A stretch of DNA of 64,000 nucleotides, taken from NCBI GenBank assembly GCA_032160165.1, contig JAVHWA010000031.1:62001-126000 (forward strand). The letters run 5' to 3'. Of this stretch, positions 9,343 through 17,930 are shown one piece after another. Under the pieces are notes generated by a model, which saw nothing but the letters and a program-made list of their open reading frames with translations, was not told the DNA's origin and did not search any database. Position 1 is the stretch's first letter, and every line of letters starts with the position of its first letter. The DNA comes from QHXM01 sp032160165 (GTDB lineage Bacteria; Acidobacteriota; Blastocatellia; Pyrinomonadales; Pyrinomonadaceae). Both the position numbers and the translations under genes were made by a program.

Positions 9343-10105
9343 ATGTCTGGTGAGCTTACAGTCGAAAAGCCGTACTTGCTTCAAGACCTTTTTCGTACGG
9401 GCGAGGACTATTCCAAATGTCTGGGATCGCTGGCAAAAGTTGCGCGGCATCTCAGCGAAACCGTTACCGTCACGGGAGGGATTGCCGCCGACTGGCACCT
9501 GCTGAAGAGCGCTAAACTTGCGCAGGGGAATCCCCTCAACGACATCGACCTGGTCATAGAAGACTTATCCTCGCTACCGCCCTCTCTGAGTAATGATTTT
9601 CTGATTTCCCATTTCCACCCAGCCCGCGAGCGCGGGAAAATTCTGATCCAACTAGTTGATGAGGAATACGGTACTCGGATAGATATATTTACTCCGAAGG
9701 TTGAGTCCCTGCTTGAACGTCTGACGCATGCCTTTATGGGAGAGGCATCGGTAAGATTTGTAGTCGGCGGAAGACCTGTTGCCAATGCTGTTATCATTGA
9801 TATCTCCAGTGGTCGAGGGCACGGCTGTCGAACGGAAATACGCTGAACGCTTCAACTCGCTCTCAGCGGCGGCAGATCTGGGAATGGTGAAGGCTCTCTG
9901 GCATAAGTATAGACAGGGAAGCCAACCTTCGGATTTCGATGAGGCGGTAGAGGCAGTAAGGCGGCGCATCACTGCGGATCCCGGTTTGCTCCAGGCAGCG
10001 AGTTATGATCAAGATATACATTCCACATGTTCATGGTGCAATCAATCGAAGTTGTTTCCCCTCGCATCTCGGCCCAGGATTTACGAGATCCTGGGATACG
10101 TGTGA
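9343..10105 (+). pseudogene. Nucleotidyltransferase-like gene split by a frameshift
   Basis: The first frame (9343-9846) encodes a nucleotidyltransferase-like N-terminus: 'VTGGIAADWHLL' followed by 'NPLNDIDLVIEDL', the glycine-rich helix and DxD metal-binding pattern of minimal nucleotidyltransferases. Near base 9810 homology-like content jumps to the +1 frame, which continues 'VVEGTAVERKYAERFNSL' to the stop at 10105. The joined product would be about 254 residues and ends with a CSWC motif and 'FPLASRPRIYEILGYV'. Either the gene is broken or the assembly has an indel there. The target (antibiotic, tRNA, protein or toxin substrate) cannot be inferred. It has no obvious operon partner. Confidence 0.55.
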
Positions 10106-10230
10106 ATTCACAAAAGAGCTTGCTATGGAATCCTATGCGCGTAGGGCCTGTAAGAGTGATTACCAGGCTGCTCATAAACACCTTGCAGTCTCTTAACAGT
10201 TAACAGTGTATCGATAGTCAAGGAGATACT

Positions 10231-10614
10231 ATGCAAAGTGACGAACAAGCGATTCGAGAGTTGGTTGATCGGTGGCTCTCTGCCAGCAAAGAAGGCGACC
10301 TCGACACGGTCCTGGGCCTGATGGCGGACGATGTCGTTTTCATGGTTCCCGGAAGAGATCCGTTCGGGAAACAGGAATTCGCCGTCATGAACAAGGAAAT
10401 GAAGGGTCTGAAGATTGACGGAAAGCCCGACATCCAGGAGATAAAGGTATTGGGCGACTGGGCCTGGATGCGCAATCATCTTACCGTCACCTTCACACCG
10501 CCCGACGGCAGCGTTATGGTCCATTCAGGTTATGTCCTCTCCATACTGAATAAACAGCCGGCCGGCAACTGGGTGATCGCACGCGATGCAAATCTGTTGA
10601 TGCCGAAGGAATGA
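10231..10614 (+). CDS. SnoaL/DUF4440-type NTF2-fold protein (SgcJ/EcaC family)
   Basis: 127 residues starting at an ATG preceded by AAGGAGA. The pattern 'IRELVDRWLSASKEGDLDTVLGLMADDVVF' (split here at the helix-strand junction) followed by 'VPGRDPFGK', 'LGDWAWMRNHLTVTF' and 'HSGYVLSILNKQPAGNWVIARDAN' is typical of small cone-shaped NTF2-like proteins. The family includes isomerases, polyketide cyclases and many non-enzymatic binders, so no reaction is assigned. It stands alone between the split nucleotidyltransferase gene and prs. Confidence 0.8.
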   Translation: MQSDEQAIRELVDRWLSASKEGDLDTVLGLMADDVVFMVPGRDPFGKQEFAVMNKEMKGLKIDGKPDIQEIKVLGDWAWMRNHLTVTFTPPDGSVMVHSGYVLSILNKQPAGNWVIARDANLLMPKE

Positions 10615-10770
10615 TTACGCTGCATTCGCAAGCAGGATTTCGAAGATGCGTCGGTGCATTGTGCTTCTCAAGTCTTCAGTTTCTGCGGAATTCTTTAGGG
10701 ATAACAATCGCTTGCCAAACTTGCTTCCCTTCTGCCAAAGTCCCCGCCGCGACGTGACACGGAGAATCAG

Positions 10771-11718
10771 ATGAGATCGATCGTTGTCTTTAGCGGTAAC
10801 GCGCACCAGGAACTGTCAAACGAGATATGCCGGCGGCTGAAGCTCGAGCTTAGCCCGACTGTCATCGACCGTTTCAGCAATGATTGCGTCGGTGTTTCAC
10901 TTCGCGCTAACTGCCGTGATGCGGACGTATTCATTATTCAACCGCTGGTCCCGCCGGTGCAGGAGCATCTGATGGAACTGCTGTTGATGCTCGATGCGGC
11001 CCGAGGGGCCTCGGCCGCCAGAATAACCGCGGTGATTCCTCATTACGCTTACGCTCGCTCGGACAAGAAGGACGCGCCGCGGATCTCTATCGCAGCGCGA
11101 CTGGTCGCCGACCTGATCGCAACCGCCGGAGCGAACCGGGTCTTAACGTTGACCTTGCATTCACCTCAGGTGCATGGATACTTCAGCGTGCCTGTCGATC
11201 ATATGAATGCGCTCAAGGTGCTGGCCGCGCACTTTCGTCGTCGCAACCTGAAGAACACCGTGGTCGTTTCTCCTGACCTGGGCAACGCAAAGTCGGCCAC
11301 GCACTTTGCCCGTCTCCTGAAGCTGCCGGTAGCAGCGGCGAACAAACAGCGACTAGCCGATGACAAGGTAGTGATAGACGCAATCGTGGGCGACGTCGAT
11401 GCAAAAAACGTAATCGTGATCGACGACGAGATTGCAAACGGCGGAACCATCATCGAAGTGCTTCGAAAGCTTCGCCAGCAGCGAGTCAAAGGCATAACGG
11501 TTGTTTGCACCCATGGTCTTTTCACGGGAAAGGCGATCGAGCGGCTTCGCAGTCAGCCCGACATACAGGAGATTGTGACAACCAACACGGTCCCGATTCC
11601 CGCGGAGAAGCGCCTGCCGAACATGCGTGTCTTATCCGTCGCGCCATTGCTTGCCGAAACCATTCACCGCATTCACGAGGGTGAATCGGTAAGTGCGCTT
11701 TTCGATGGGAAGCTTTAG
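10771..11718 (+). CDS. prs: Ribose-phosphate pyrophosphokinase (divergent)
   Basis: 315 residues, the usual length; ATG preceded by CGGAGAA. Makes PRPP from ribose 5-phosphate and ATP for nucleotide, histidine and tryptophan synthesis. Visible motifs: 'IPHYAYARSDKKDAPRISIA' (ATP site), 'LTLHSPQVHGYFSVPVDHM', a flexible loop 'AANKQR' that keeps the catalytic K-x-R spacing, and the PRPP loop 'VIVIDDEIANGGTI', which differs from the usual VDDMIDTAGT. These substitutions place it outside the canonical bacterial class I set, so this may be a paralogue. Followed 21 bases later by a PilZ gene. Confidence 0.85.
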   Translation: MRSIVVFSGNAHQELSNEICRRLKLELSPTVIDRFSNDCVGVSLRANCRDADVFIIQPLVPPVQEHLMELLLMLDAARGASAARITAVIPHYAYARSDKKDAPRISIAARLVADLIATAGANRVLTLTLHSPQVHGYFSVPVDHMNALKVLAAHFRRRNLKNTVVVSPDLGNAKSATHFARLLKLPVAAANKQRLADDKVVIDAIVGDVDAKNVIVIDDEIANGGTIIEVLRKLRQQRVKGITVVCTHGLFTGKAIERLRSQPDIQEIVTTNTVPIPAEKRLPNMRVLSVAPLLAETIHRIHEGESVSALFDGKL

Positions 11719-11739
11719 GAGACTGAGCGAGGTCTAACG

Positions 11740-12126
11740 ATGGATGATCGCAGAACCGCGGCCCGAGCGAAGGTAAATCTGAAGGTCACATGGGAAGGAC
11801 TGTTGACCATTCTCACGGGAGAGATCGTTGACCTCAGCATGTCCGGCTGTTTCGTCCTATCGGACGACAAAGTCGCGATGGGCGAATTGATCAGACTGGA
11901 AATCCTGCAGCCAGGTGGTGGCGACTTATATCTTTGGGCGGAAGTCGTGTATCAAATGGCCGAGATCGGGTTCGGGGTCCGTTTCACTGGCGGCGAGGAT
12001 GCCGAGATGCAACGACTGGAATGGCTGGTGAAAGCGGAACTCTTCAAGGCCGAGAAAGAGTCGCAGATGCCTCCTGACGAGGGCTCAAGCGAAGAGTCGG
12101 ACGAGAGAGCGACGGAGAAGCCGTAG
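11740..12126 (+). CDS. PilZ domain protein
   Basis: 128 residues. An arginine-rich N-terminus ('DDRRTAARAKV') and, about 25 residues on, 'DLSMSGCF' reproduce the RxxxR and (D/N)xSxxG elements that bind cyclic di-GMP in PilZ domains; 'IGFGVRFTGG' closes the barrel. The tail from about residue 100 is acidic and Ser/Glu-rich, probably disordered. It is probably a stand-alone c-di-GMP receptor or adaptor; the partner is not visible. Being 21 bases after prs it may be co-transcribed, but no functional link is evident. Confidence 0.85.
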   Translation: MDDRRTAARAKVNLKVTWEGLLTILTGEIVDLSMSGCFVLSDDKVAMGELIRLEILQPGGGDLYLWAEVVYQMAEIGFGVRFTGGEDAEMQRLEWLVKAELFKAEKESQMPPDEGSSEESDERATEKP

Positions 12127-12287
12127 AGGGCGCTCATCCACAATGAAACAGCACCGCTCCACTGACGATCGGGACATTCCCGGCGACCGAGATTTACGGG
12201 GCGACCAGAGTAGCCGTGTTAAAATAGCCTTCCGTATTTTTCATCAACGCACTTAAGCAGTACCACACCAACTCCAAGGAGAATGTT

Positions 12288-12686
12288 ATGAATTTCAAAC
12301 TTCGCGTACTCTTCGCCTGTCTGATTTGTTTGATCGTCGCGAGCGCCGCTGTCGCGCAGAAGCGCCGCAATCACCCCGCGGTCAGCATCTCAGGCGTCTA
12401 CGGGGGAGATTTTACCGTGGGCAAAGGCTCTGGTGACCTGGAAGGAGAGCGAATCGTAATCTTTAACGCCGGCAACGCGTATCATGCCATCGTCCAACTC
12501 GCTGAAGGCGGGGCCGAAGATCCGCAACCTCAGTACGCCGATGTGACTGTGAAGGGAATGAGCGTAGCGATCTCCGTGGGGGAACGAAAGTTTTCGGGAA
12601 CGATAAGCGCCGCGGGTCTGCGTCTTAGGGAATCGGGTGGTCCGGCCGAGTTACTCAGGCGCAAACCCTGCTCTTCATTTCTCTGA
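12288..12686 (+). CDS. Small secreted protein of unknown function
   Basis: 132 residues; ATG preceded by AAGGAG. An N-terminal signal peptide ('LRVLFACLICLIVASAAVAQ', cleavage expected after AVA-Q) and a short beta-rich mature part ('GVYGGDFTVGKGSGDLEGER'). No family recognised. Its start is preceded by an AT-richer stretch (12220-12260) that could hold its promoter. Confidence 0.7.
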   Translation: MNFKLRVLFACLICLIVASAAVAQKRRNHPAVSISGVYGGDFTVGKGSGDLEGERIVIFNAGNAYHAIVQLAEGGAEDPQPQYADVTVKGMSVAISVGERKFSGTISAAGLRLRESGGPAELLRRKPCSSFL

Positions 12687-12768
12687 TATGATTCGGCGCT
12701 GACGAGTCTGTGGACATATCAGCAAACGTGCGCCTGGCGCGGCCAATCGAATATCCACGAACCCATAT

Positions 12769-12800
12769 GAAGCATCGCGAAAACAATCTCGTGATGCTTC
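12769..12800. other. 12-bp stem hairpin
   Basis: GAAGCATCGCGA (12769-12780) pairs with TCGTGATGCTTC (12789-12800) with one G-T wobble around an 8-base loop. It lies in the 257-base gap between the small secreted gene and the TPR gene. No long T-run follows, so it is a weak terminator candidate. Confidence 0.4.
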
Positions 12801-12943
12801 GTATAACTCTTTAGTGCAATTTGTTAGTTCGATCATTCGACGATGAAGCCCCGAACTAATACGTGGGGGCAACACCTCGTGGGCTTCAACGATTTCCTTC
12901 CCCATATGGTACTCGAGACCTGTGCGGCCTCTCGGAGTTTTCT

Positions 12944-13804
12944 ATGCGTTATATCCTTTCGTCACTGTTGCTGGTGTTGATGGCAAGTGGAACGTCGCGC
13001 GCGCAGGACACTCCGAGCTCGGCTGATGAGTTCAATGCGCGTGGCCTGGCCCGTCATGTCAAGGGAGACCTCGAAGGAGCAATAGCCGATCTCACCCGGG
13101 CGATAGAGCTCAACCCGCAGTTAACCGATGCGTATCTAAATCGGGGCAACGCTTACGCGAGAAAAGGCGATCCCGAAAAAGCCGTCTCTGACTATGACAA
13201 GGCAATTGAGATCGATCCTAAAAACGCTAAAGCGTTCTACAACCGTGGACGGGCGCGCGACTATAAAGGACAGACCGAAGCCGCGCTGGCAGATTACAAC
13301 CGGGCCATAGAGATCAACTCACAGTACGCTGCGGCATATAACAATCGAGCGCTCGCAAGGAAGAGCAAGGATGATCTGGAAGGGGCGCTGTCGGACCTGA
13401 CAAAGGTACTGGAACTCGATCCACAGGCTGCGCGGGCGTATTACAACCGGGGACTCGTGCGAGACGAGAAAGGCGATTTGGAGGGCGCGATCGCCGACTA
13501 TAACAAGGCCATCGAGCTTAATCCGAAAGACGCAGAGGCTTTCAACAATCGAGGCCTTTCCCGGGACGATAAGGGCGAGCATGCGGGCGCGGTCGATGAC
13601 TTTAGCAAGGCTATAGAGCTCAATCCCCAGTTGGCCGATGCATACGGCAACCGAGGGCTGGCCCTCTTAAGTCTGGGGAAGACCGCCGACGCTGAGCGGG
13701 ACTTTGAGAAGTGTTTCAAACTCGACAGTTCATTGAAGCCTTACTACGAAGAAGAAGCGAACAAGATTAAGCAGGCCCGCGCAGCCGAGCCGAAGAAGCA
13801 GTGA
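12944..13804 (+). CDS. Periplasmic TPR-repeat protein
   Basis: 286 residues from the ATG at 12944, chosen because it opens a signal peptide ('MRYILSSLLLVLMASGTSRA') and follows CGGAG; an upstream in-frame start at 12863 adds a non-signal leader. Seven near-identical tetratricopeptide repeats of 34 residues follow, each with 'A.YNRG.AR..KGD.EGA..D..KAIELNP'. A basic tail ends in KKQ. TPR solenoids bind protein partners; here export implies a periplasmic scaffold. The partner is unknown, and it is monocistronic. Confidence 0.9.
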   Translation: MRYILSSLLLVLMASGTSRAQDTPSSADEFNARGLARHVKGDLEGAIADLTRAIELNPQLTDAYLNRGNAYARKGDPEKAVSDYDKAIEIDPKNAKAFYNRGRARDYKGQTEAALADYNRAIEINSQYAAAYNNRALARKSKDDLEGALSDLTKVLELDPQAARAYYNRGLVRDEKGDLEGAIADYNKAIELNPKDAEAFNNRGLSRDDKGEHAGAVDDFSKAIELNPQLADAYGNRGLALLSLGKTADAERDFEKCFKLDSSLKPYYEEEANKIKQARAAEPKKQ

Positions 13805-13843
13805 CTTCCCGGAATGCGGTAATCACGCCCAACACTGCGAAGT

Positions 13844-15328
13844 TCAACCCTCCAGCGCCTCAGTAAGCTTTCGGAAATGATAGCCCATGGCGGCAAGCAT
13901 GACCGCGTGCGAAAAATACTTGCGGTGAGAAACAGTCGCGCGTTTCATATAGCGCCAAAACTCGATGCGCTCTCGGTCATGTATTCCAAGGGTAAGGACC
14001 ACGCGGAAAAAGGAAATCACGTTGCTTAGAATCCCGCCGCGCTGGGGGTCCGCTCCTTCATGCGTGAGACGTGAGAGGCAATCCAGCGCTCGTCGATAAT
14101 ACTCCGCCGGACTATAAATCGTTCTCAGTATCCTTCGATAGCCTTCGAGAAGCCGCGTCGGATCCATCCGCGGGATAAAATTCAGAGCTCCGTCCGTATT
14201 ATTTCCCGTGCTCTCGTCCAACAGCCTTCCCTCGCGCTCAAGGCGCCGCCAAAGTTGTGTGTCAGGCAGCGCCGTAAGCAGCCCAACCATCGCCAACGGA
14301 ATGGCGCTGGCGCGGATGAAGCTGATTTGGAGTTCGAAGATGTCTTCGGGATCATTGTCGAATCCGACGATGAATCCAGCCATCACTTCCATACCATAGG
14401 ACTGGATGTTCTTCACCGACTCCAGGAGGTCACGTTTGGTGTTCTGACCCTTCTGCGCCTCTTTGAGGCTCTCTTCGACCGGGGTCTCGATTCCAAGGAA
14501 TACGCGGCGAAAGTGCGCGCGCCGCATCATGTCGAGCAGCACGTCGTCCTCTGCCAGATTCACACTCGCTTCGGTTACGAACAGAAATGGATGGCCGTGC
14601 CGTTCCGACCAATCGATCAGGTCAGGCAGGAACTGCTTGACGTTGCGCTTGTTGCCAATGAAATTGTCATCAACTATGAACACCTGTCCCCGCCAGCCCA
14701 GTTCGTCGAGTGCATCCAATTCGGCCAACATTTGCTGGTTGCTTTTTGTGCGCGGCACGCGGCCATAGATTTCTATGATGTCGCAGAATTCGCAATTGAA
14801 CGGACAGCCGCGAGAATATTGGACCGACATAGCGCTGTATTGTCCGAGGTCCGCTATTTGAAATTGTGGAATCGGCGTTAGGCTGAGCGCCGGTCGCTCG
14901 GCGGCCTTGTAGATTCGCTGTGCTTCCCCTCGTTCGAGGTCGCGAAGGAAAAGCGGCAACGTCGTTTCGGCTTCTCCGATAAAGACATGGTCGGCTTCGG
15001 GCACTTGTTCATGACCGGTAGAGACGTAAGGACCACCGACTACGATCCGCTTTCCGCGTGCCGCGCACAAACTGAGGACTTTTTGTAGCGAATCCCTTTG
15101 GACGATCATCGCGCTGGCGAAGACCATATCCGCCCATTCGATGTCGGCTTCAGTGAGCGGACCAACGTTCATATCTACCAGACGCCGCTCCCACTCCTGC
15201 GGAAGCATTGCCGCGACAGTGAGGAGGCCGAGAGGAGGAAAGGCAGAGCGCTTGCCTTCAAACGACAGTGCATGCTTGAAACTCCAGTAGGTCTCTGGGA
15301 ACTCGGGATAAACGAGCAGTACCTTCAT
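13844..15328 (-). CDS. B12-binding-domain radical SAM protein with DUF4070-like tail
   Basis: 494 residues. An N-terminal cobalamin-binding Rossmann domain (residues 1-135, 'VVGGPYVSTGHEQVPEADHV') is followed by a radical SAM core with C175, C179 and C182 in 'SRGCPFNCEFCDI' ligating the [4Fe-4S] cluster, then 'FVDDNFIGNK' type strands ('VFIVDDNFIGNKRNVKQFL'), 'FLGIETPVEESLKEAQKGQN' and a C-terminal extension resembling DUF4070. This is the architecture of cobalamin-dependent methylases such as hopanoid C-2 methylase HpnP and relatives. Substrate assignment is not possible without phylogeny and no hopanoid genes are nearby. It is a single-gene unit. Confidence 0.85.
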   Translation of the reverse strand: MKVLLVYPEFPETYWSFKHALSFEGKRSAFPPLGLLTVAAMLPQEWERRLVDMNVGPLTEADIEWADMVFASAMIVQRDSLQKVLSLCAARGKRIVVGGPYVSTGHEQVPEADHVFIGEAETTLPLFLRDLERGEAQRIYKAAERPALSLTPIPQFQIADLGQYSAMSVQYSRGCPFNCEFCDIIEIYGRVPRTKSNQQMLAELDALDELGWRGQVFIVDDNFIGNKRNVKQFLPDLIDWSERHGHPFLFVTEASVNLAEDDVLLDMMRRAHFRRVFLGIETPVEESLKEAQKGQNTKRDLLESVKNIQSYGMEVMAGFIVGFDNDPEDIFELQISFIRASAIPLAMVGLLTALPDTQLWRRLEREGRLLDESTGNNTDGALNFIPRMDPTRLLEGYRRILRTIYSPAEYYRRALDCLSRLTHEGADPQRGGILSNVISFFRVVLTLGIHDRERIEFWRYMKRATVSHRKYFSHAVMLAAMGYHFRKLTEALEG

Positions 15329-15523
15329 AGTCCGACATCCTCGCCACTAGCGCGTCGGTCGCTCAGTCTATATGCGGGAATAGGCTCAGCTAAAGGGGGG
15401 TTCTTGAACTGTACGTGGCTCAATCCTAGTCGTCAAGCACGATGCATTGATTGACGCGACAAGCGTGACGACGAACTTGATCAACCTCTGAACAAGTTCC
15501 TGCAATTAGAAGTCTCTGTAACC

Positions 15524-15750
15524 CGCGAAGCAGGTGTCAGCATAAAGCCTGGTGTGGAGCGGAGCGAAACCCCAGGATGAAATTGCCATTAAGAGGCGAG
15601 CGCGCGGAGCGCGCGACAGCCCAAATAGTTTTGAACGTCGCCGACTTGCATCGGCTGTCGCCCACTTCGTGGGCTTTGGGTTTACGACGCTCGCGGTCCT
15701 GGGGTTTCGCTACGCTACACCCCAGGCTTTACGCTGTCGCCAGCTTCGCT
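15524..15750. repeat. Long inverted repeat element with roughly 53-bp arms (MITE-like)
   Basis: Left arm 15524-15576 and right arm 15698-15750 are imperfect reverse complements. The inner 36 bases are nearly exact: left AAAGCCTGGTGTGGAGCGGA continuing to CCCCAGG, right CCTGGGGTTTCGCTACGCTA continuing to CAGGCTTT. The 121-base loop holds smaller palindromes (GCGCGCGGAGCGCGCG at about 15600; GCCCAC/GTGGGC at about 15660). No transposase. It occupies most of the 608-base gap (15329-15936) between the radical SAM gene and the next gene; nothing else was recognised in that gap. Confidence 0.7.
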
Positions 15751-15936
15751 GGCTAAAGGCGAACCTCTCACCAGTTGTTCAGAACTTCCTCAAACCTGTC
15801 GGACATTAGTAAACTGAACAGAGTTATTGACCGTTCCGGCCCTTAGCGTTACACTTCTGGCCTGCTTATAAGCGATGTGCGGTCGATCGTACTTTGCTTC
15901 GTCATTACAACTGAGCTACACGCAGGAGGAGATTTT

Positions 15937-16437
15937 ATGATGGCTTCCAGATTTACAAAGGCATTTCAGCTGATTGCCCTTGTGCTTGCTATTGCCGTGC
16001 TGCAAGTTTACGTCATGGCCGGCCCTATCAGATCAGGCAACGATCCCGGAACGTCGGCATCTTCGGCCGCTCAGCCAACGGCAGAGGCCAAGGTAGCGAC
16101 CACGATCTCGGAGAACCGAGTGCCGGCCGCCGAAATTGCGGCAGAGAAAGTTTCATTGCGCTTCGGCTCAAAGTCAGCGCTGAACCGACTCTTCTCGAAG
16201 AGCGACGTTGAGGCCCGCATGGCGTCGGAGAATACATTCCTTAAGGCCAATACCAGCGCCGCAGCAACGTTTAAGTCGACAGCCACCCGAACCGCGGCAC
16301 TTCAGGGTGGGAGTACCAGCGACAGCGGCGACAATGGTAGCCGCGGCACATGGATCGCGGTTGGTGTAATCGCAGCAGTGCTGGTGGTCGCCTTTATCGG
16401 CCTACGGCACGATCGCAGCAACCCCGGCGTTAACTAA
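15937..16437 (+). CDS. Membrane-anchored protein of unknown function with two hydrophobic ends
   Basis: 166 residues from the ATG at 15937, placed by a near-perfect AGGAGGA at 15924-15930. The N-terminus holds a hydrophobic segment ('IALVLAIAVLQVYVMAG'), the middle is Ala/Ser/Thr-rich and low complexity, and a second transmembrane segment near the C-terminus ('IAVGVIAAVLVVAFIGL') ends with 'RHDRSNPGVN'. This resembles the many small envelope proteins of the group, with a signal peptide plus C-terminal anchor. No family recognised. A good intrinsic hairpin follows. Confidence 0.7.
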   Translation: MMASRFTKAFQLIALVLAIAVLQVYVMAGPIRSGNDPGTSASSAAQPTAEAKVATTISENRVPAAEIAAEKVSLRFGSKSALNRLFSKSDVEARMASENTFLKANTSAAATFKSTATRTAALQGGSTSDSGDNGSRGTWIAVGVIAAVLVVAFIGLRHDRSNPGVN

Positions 16438-16458
16438 GCCACACCAAGGTTCCAACTC

Positions 16459-16490
16459 GAAAGCGGCGAGCGTCACCACTCGCCGCTTTC
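16459..16490 (+). terminator. Intrinsic terminator-like hairpin
   Basis: GAAAGCGGCGAG (16459-16470) and CTCGCCGCTTTC (16479-16490) form a perfect 12-bp stem with an 8-base loop, 21 bases after the preceding stop. The following GCAATATTAT is A/T-rich but lacks a real T-tract. Confidence 0.6.
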
Positions 16491-16559
16491 GCAATATTAT
16501 CGCCATCCTTCGTGTGCCTTCCGTCCGTGATCGTCCGCTCTTACAAGAGAGGGGCCGAA

Positions 16560-17054
16560 GTGAAACGGCATATCAAGCGAGCGTTCGTTGCCCTGCTCTT
16601 GCCCCTACCGCTCCTCGGCTGCGGCGGCTCGCAACAAAATACTCCTTACAACAACTCGTCACCGACGACTGTGGTAAACCAGTCCTCAACACCTGCCGCG
16701 CCCACACCTACCGCGACGCCCTCTTCACCCACCAGTCAGGATAAAGAGCGGCCAATAGAATTTACTTATCTGGGAATAACGCCCGACAAGCAGAACATCC
16801 GGTACAGGATCAAAGTGAACACCGCGAAGCAGATCAGTCAGGTGGATCTTGGAGTGAAGTTTACGGATGAGAGCGGGAAGGTCCTGGATGAGACGACTCT
16901 TATTTGGCAGAACATCGTGCGCTCAAAACAACAGCCAATCGAGAAGGACAAGACCTACGACGTTGAGGGTTATCTATCTGAGGGAGCCACCAAAGCCGAG
17001 GTCGTGTTGAAACGGGTGGTCTTTGCCGACGGCACCTATTGGCAAAACAACTAG
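16560..17054 (+). CDS. Lipoprotein of unknown function
   Basis: 164 residues from the GTG at 16560, chosen because GAGAGGGG lies just upstream and the product begins with a compact lipoprotein signal ending in the lipobox 'LPLLGC'. A Ser/Thr/Pro linker follows, then a beta-rich domain ('RPIEFTYLGITPDKQNIRYR', 'AEVVLKRVVFADGTYWQNN'), which looks like an immunoglobulin-like or FxLYD-like fold. It is probably anchored in the inner or outer membrane. No function assigned. Confidence 0.75.
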   Translation: MKRHIKRAFVALLLPLPLLGCGGSQQNTPYNNSSPTTVVNQSSTPAAPTPTATPSSPTSQDKERPIEFTYLGITPDKQNIRYRIKVNTAKQISQVDLGVKFTDESGKVLDETTLIWQNIVRSKQQPIEKDKTYDVEGYLSEGATKAEVVLKRVVFADGTYWQNN

Positions 17055-17108
17055 AGCGGAGATTCCTGCTTCTCGAAACGCACCGATGAAGGCGGCTGGC
17101 CCTCGAGC

Positions 17109-17693
17109 TCAATCGCCGTCGTGTCCCGGCGGTGACCAGCGCCTCAAGAACTCAAAAAACTTTACAAGGTTGTAGCTTTTGCCTTCTTCCAGCAGGCCCG
17201 TGTCCTGTGATTGAAGGAGCTTTCCATCCTTATCCAGCACGAAGATGTGCGGATAGCCGTTGATCTCCGGATATCGCGATAGCACCTCGACGTTGGGGTT
17301 CTCTTCGCTGAAATTGATCTTAAGAATTACAAAATTCTTTTCGCCGAGAGTCATAAGGTCCGGATGCTTCTCGAAAAACCCGTCCATGGTGTGACACCAG
17401 CTGCACCACTCGCCTCCGACTTTGACCAGCACTCGCTTTCCCGTTCGTCGTGCCTCAGCCAGTGCCGCCTTCAGGTCCTCGGCGGCGTTCCTCAGAGGAT
17501 CATACTTGTGGACGGGAACGTACTTCGGGATCGTCCCTTGACCCTTGACGCCCGATTGGTCCAGTGAACTATCGTCCTTGCCCTTTTTCTCAGGTTGAGT
17601 AATTTTCTGCGCTTGCGTCTCGCCCGCGGCCGTGATTATCAGGGCGAAAATGAAGCCCGTCATTAGACCAATCAAGTGCATTCGTCTTATCAT
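17109..17693 (-). CDS. Secreted thioredoxin-fold protein (Thioredoxin_7 type)
   Basis: 194 residues from the ATG at 17693, which has AGGGAAGAG upstream and opens a signal peptide ('LIGLMTGFIFALIITAAGETQA'). An active site 'GGEWCSWCHTMDGFF' carries CSWC, and 'INGYPHIFVLDKDGK' supplies the cis-Pro-type strand. This is the form of periplasmic thiol-disulfide proteins related to DUF255/Thioredoxin_7. Reductive or isomerase activity is plausible; the partner is unknown. Confidence 0.85.
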   Translation of the reverse strand: MIRRMHLIGLMTGFIFALIITAAGETQAQKITQPEKKGKDDSSLDQSGVKGQGTIPKYVPVHKYDPLRNAAEDLKAALAEARRTGKRVLVKVGGEWCSWCHTMDGFFEKHPDLMTLGEKNFVILKINFSEENPNVEVLSRYPEINGYPHIFVLDKDGKLLQSQDTGLLEEGKSYNLVKFFEFLRRWSPPGHDGD

Positions 17694-17930
17694 TATCTTC
17701 TCTTCCCTAACCAGGTGGCGGTCACTTGTCTCCCGCTGGACTTGAAGCATGTTATAACACGTCCGGCGGCCAGCGAGGCAGGTAAAGCAACTGCTCGAGC
17801 GCCTAAAGGCATCAATCGTCGTAACACACCTCTTCCCCGCTTGCCAAAGCAGGCGCGTCTTTGTTAAAGGTCGGCTGTGGCGAGCTCGCGCAGACGAAAT
17901 TCAGAGAGGCAATCGTTCCGGAGAACAATT

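Noticed and set aside
12863..12943. N-terminal extension of the TPR protein to an upstream in-frame ATG
   Set aside because: The extension has no signal peptide, whereas the ATG at 12944 opens one and has CGGAG upstream.
14255..14881. A 208-codon open frame antisense to the radical SAM gene
   Set aside because: A mirror of a high-GC gene; the opposite strand has clear radical SAM motifs.
15552..15809. An 85-codon plus-strand open frame inside the 15.5-kb inverted repeat
   Set aside because: It reads through both arms and their palindromes, has no ribosome-binding site and no recognisable family; explained by the GC-rich repeat.
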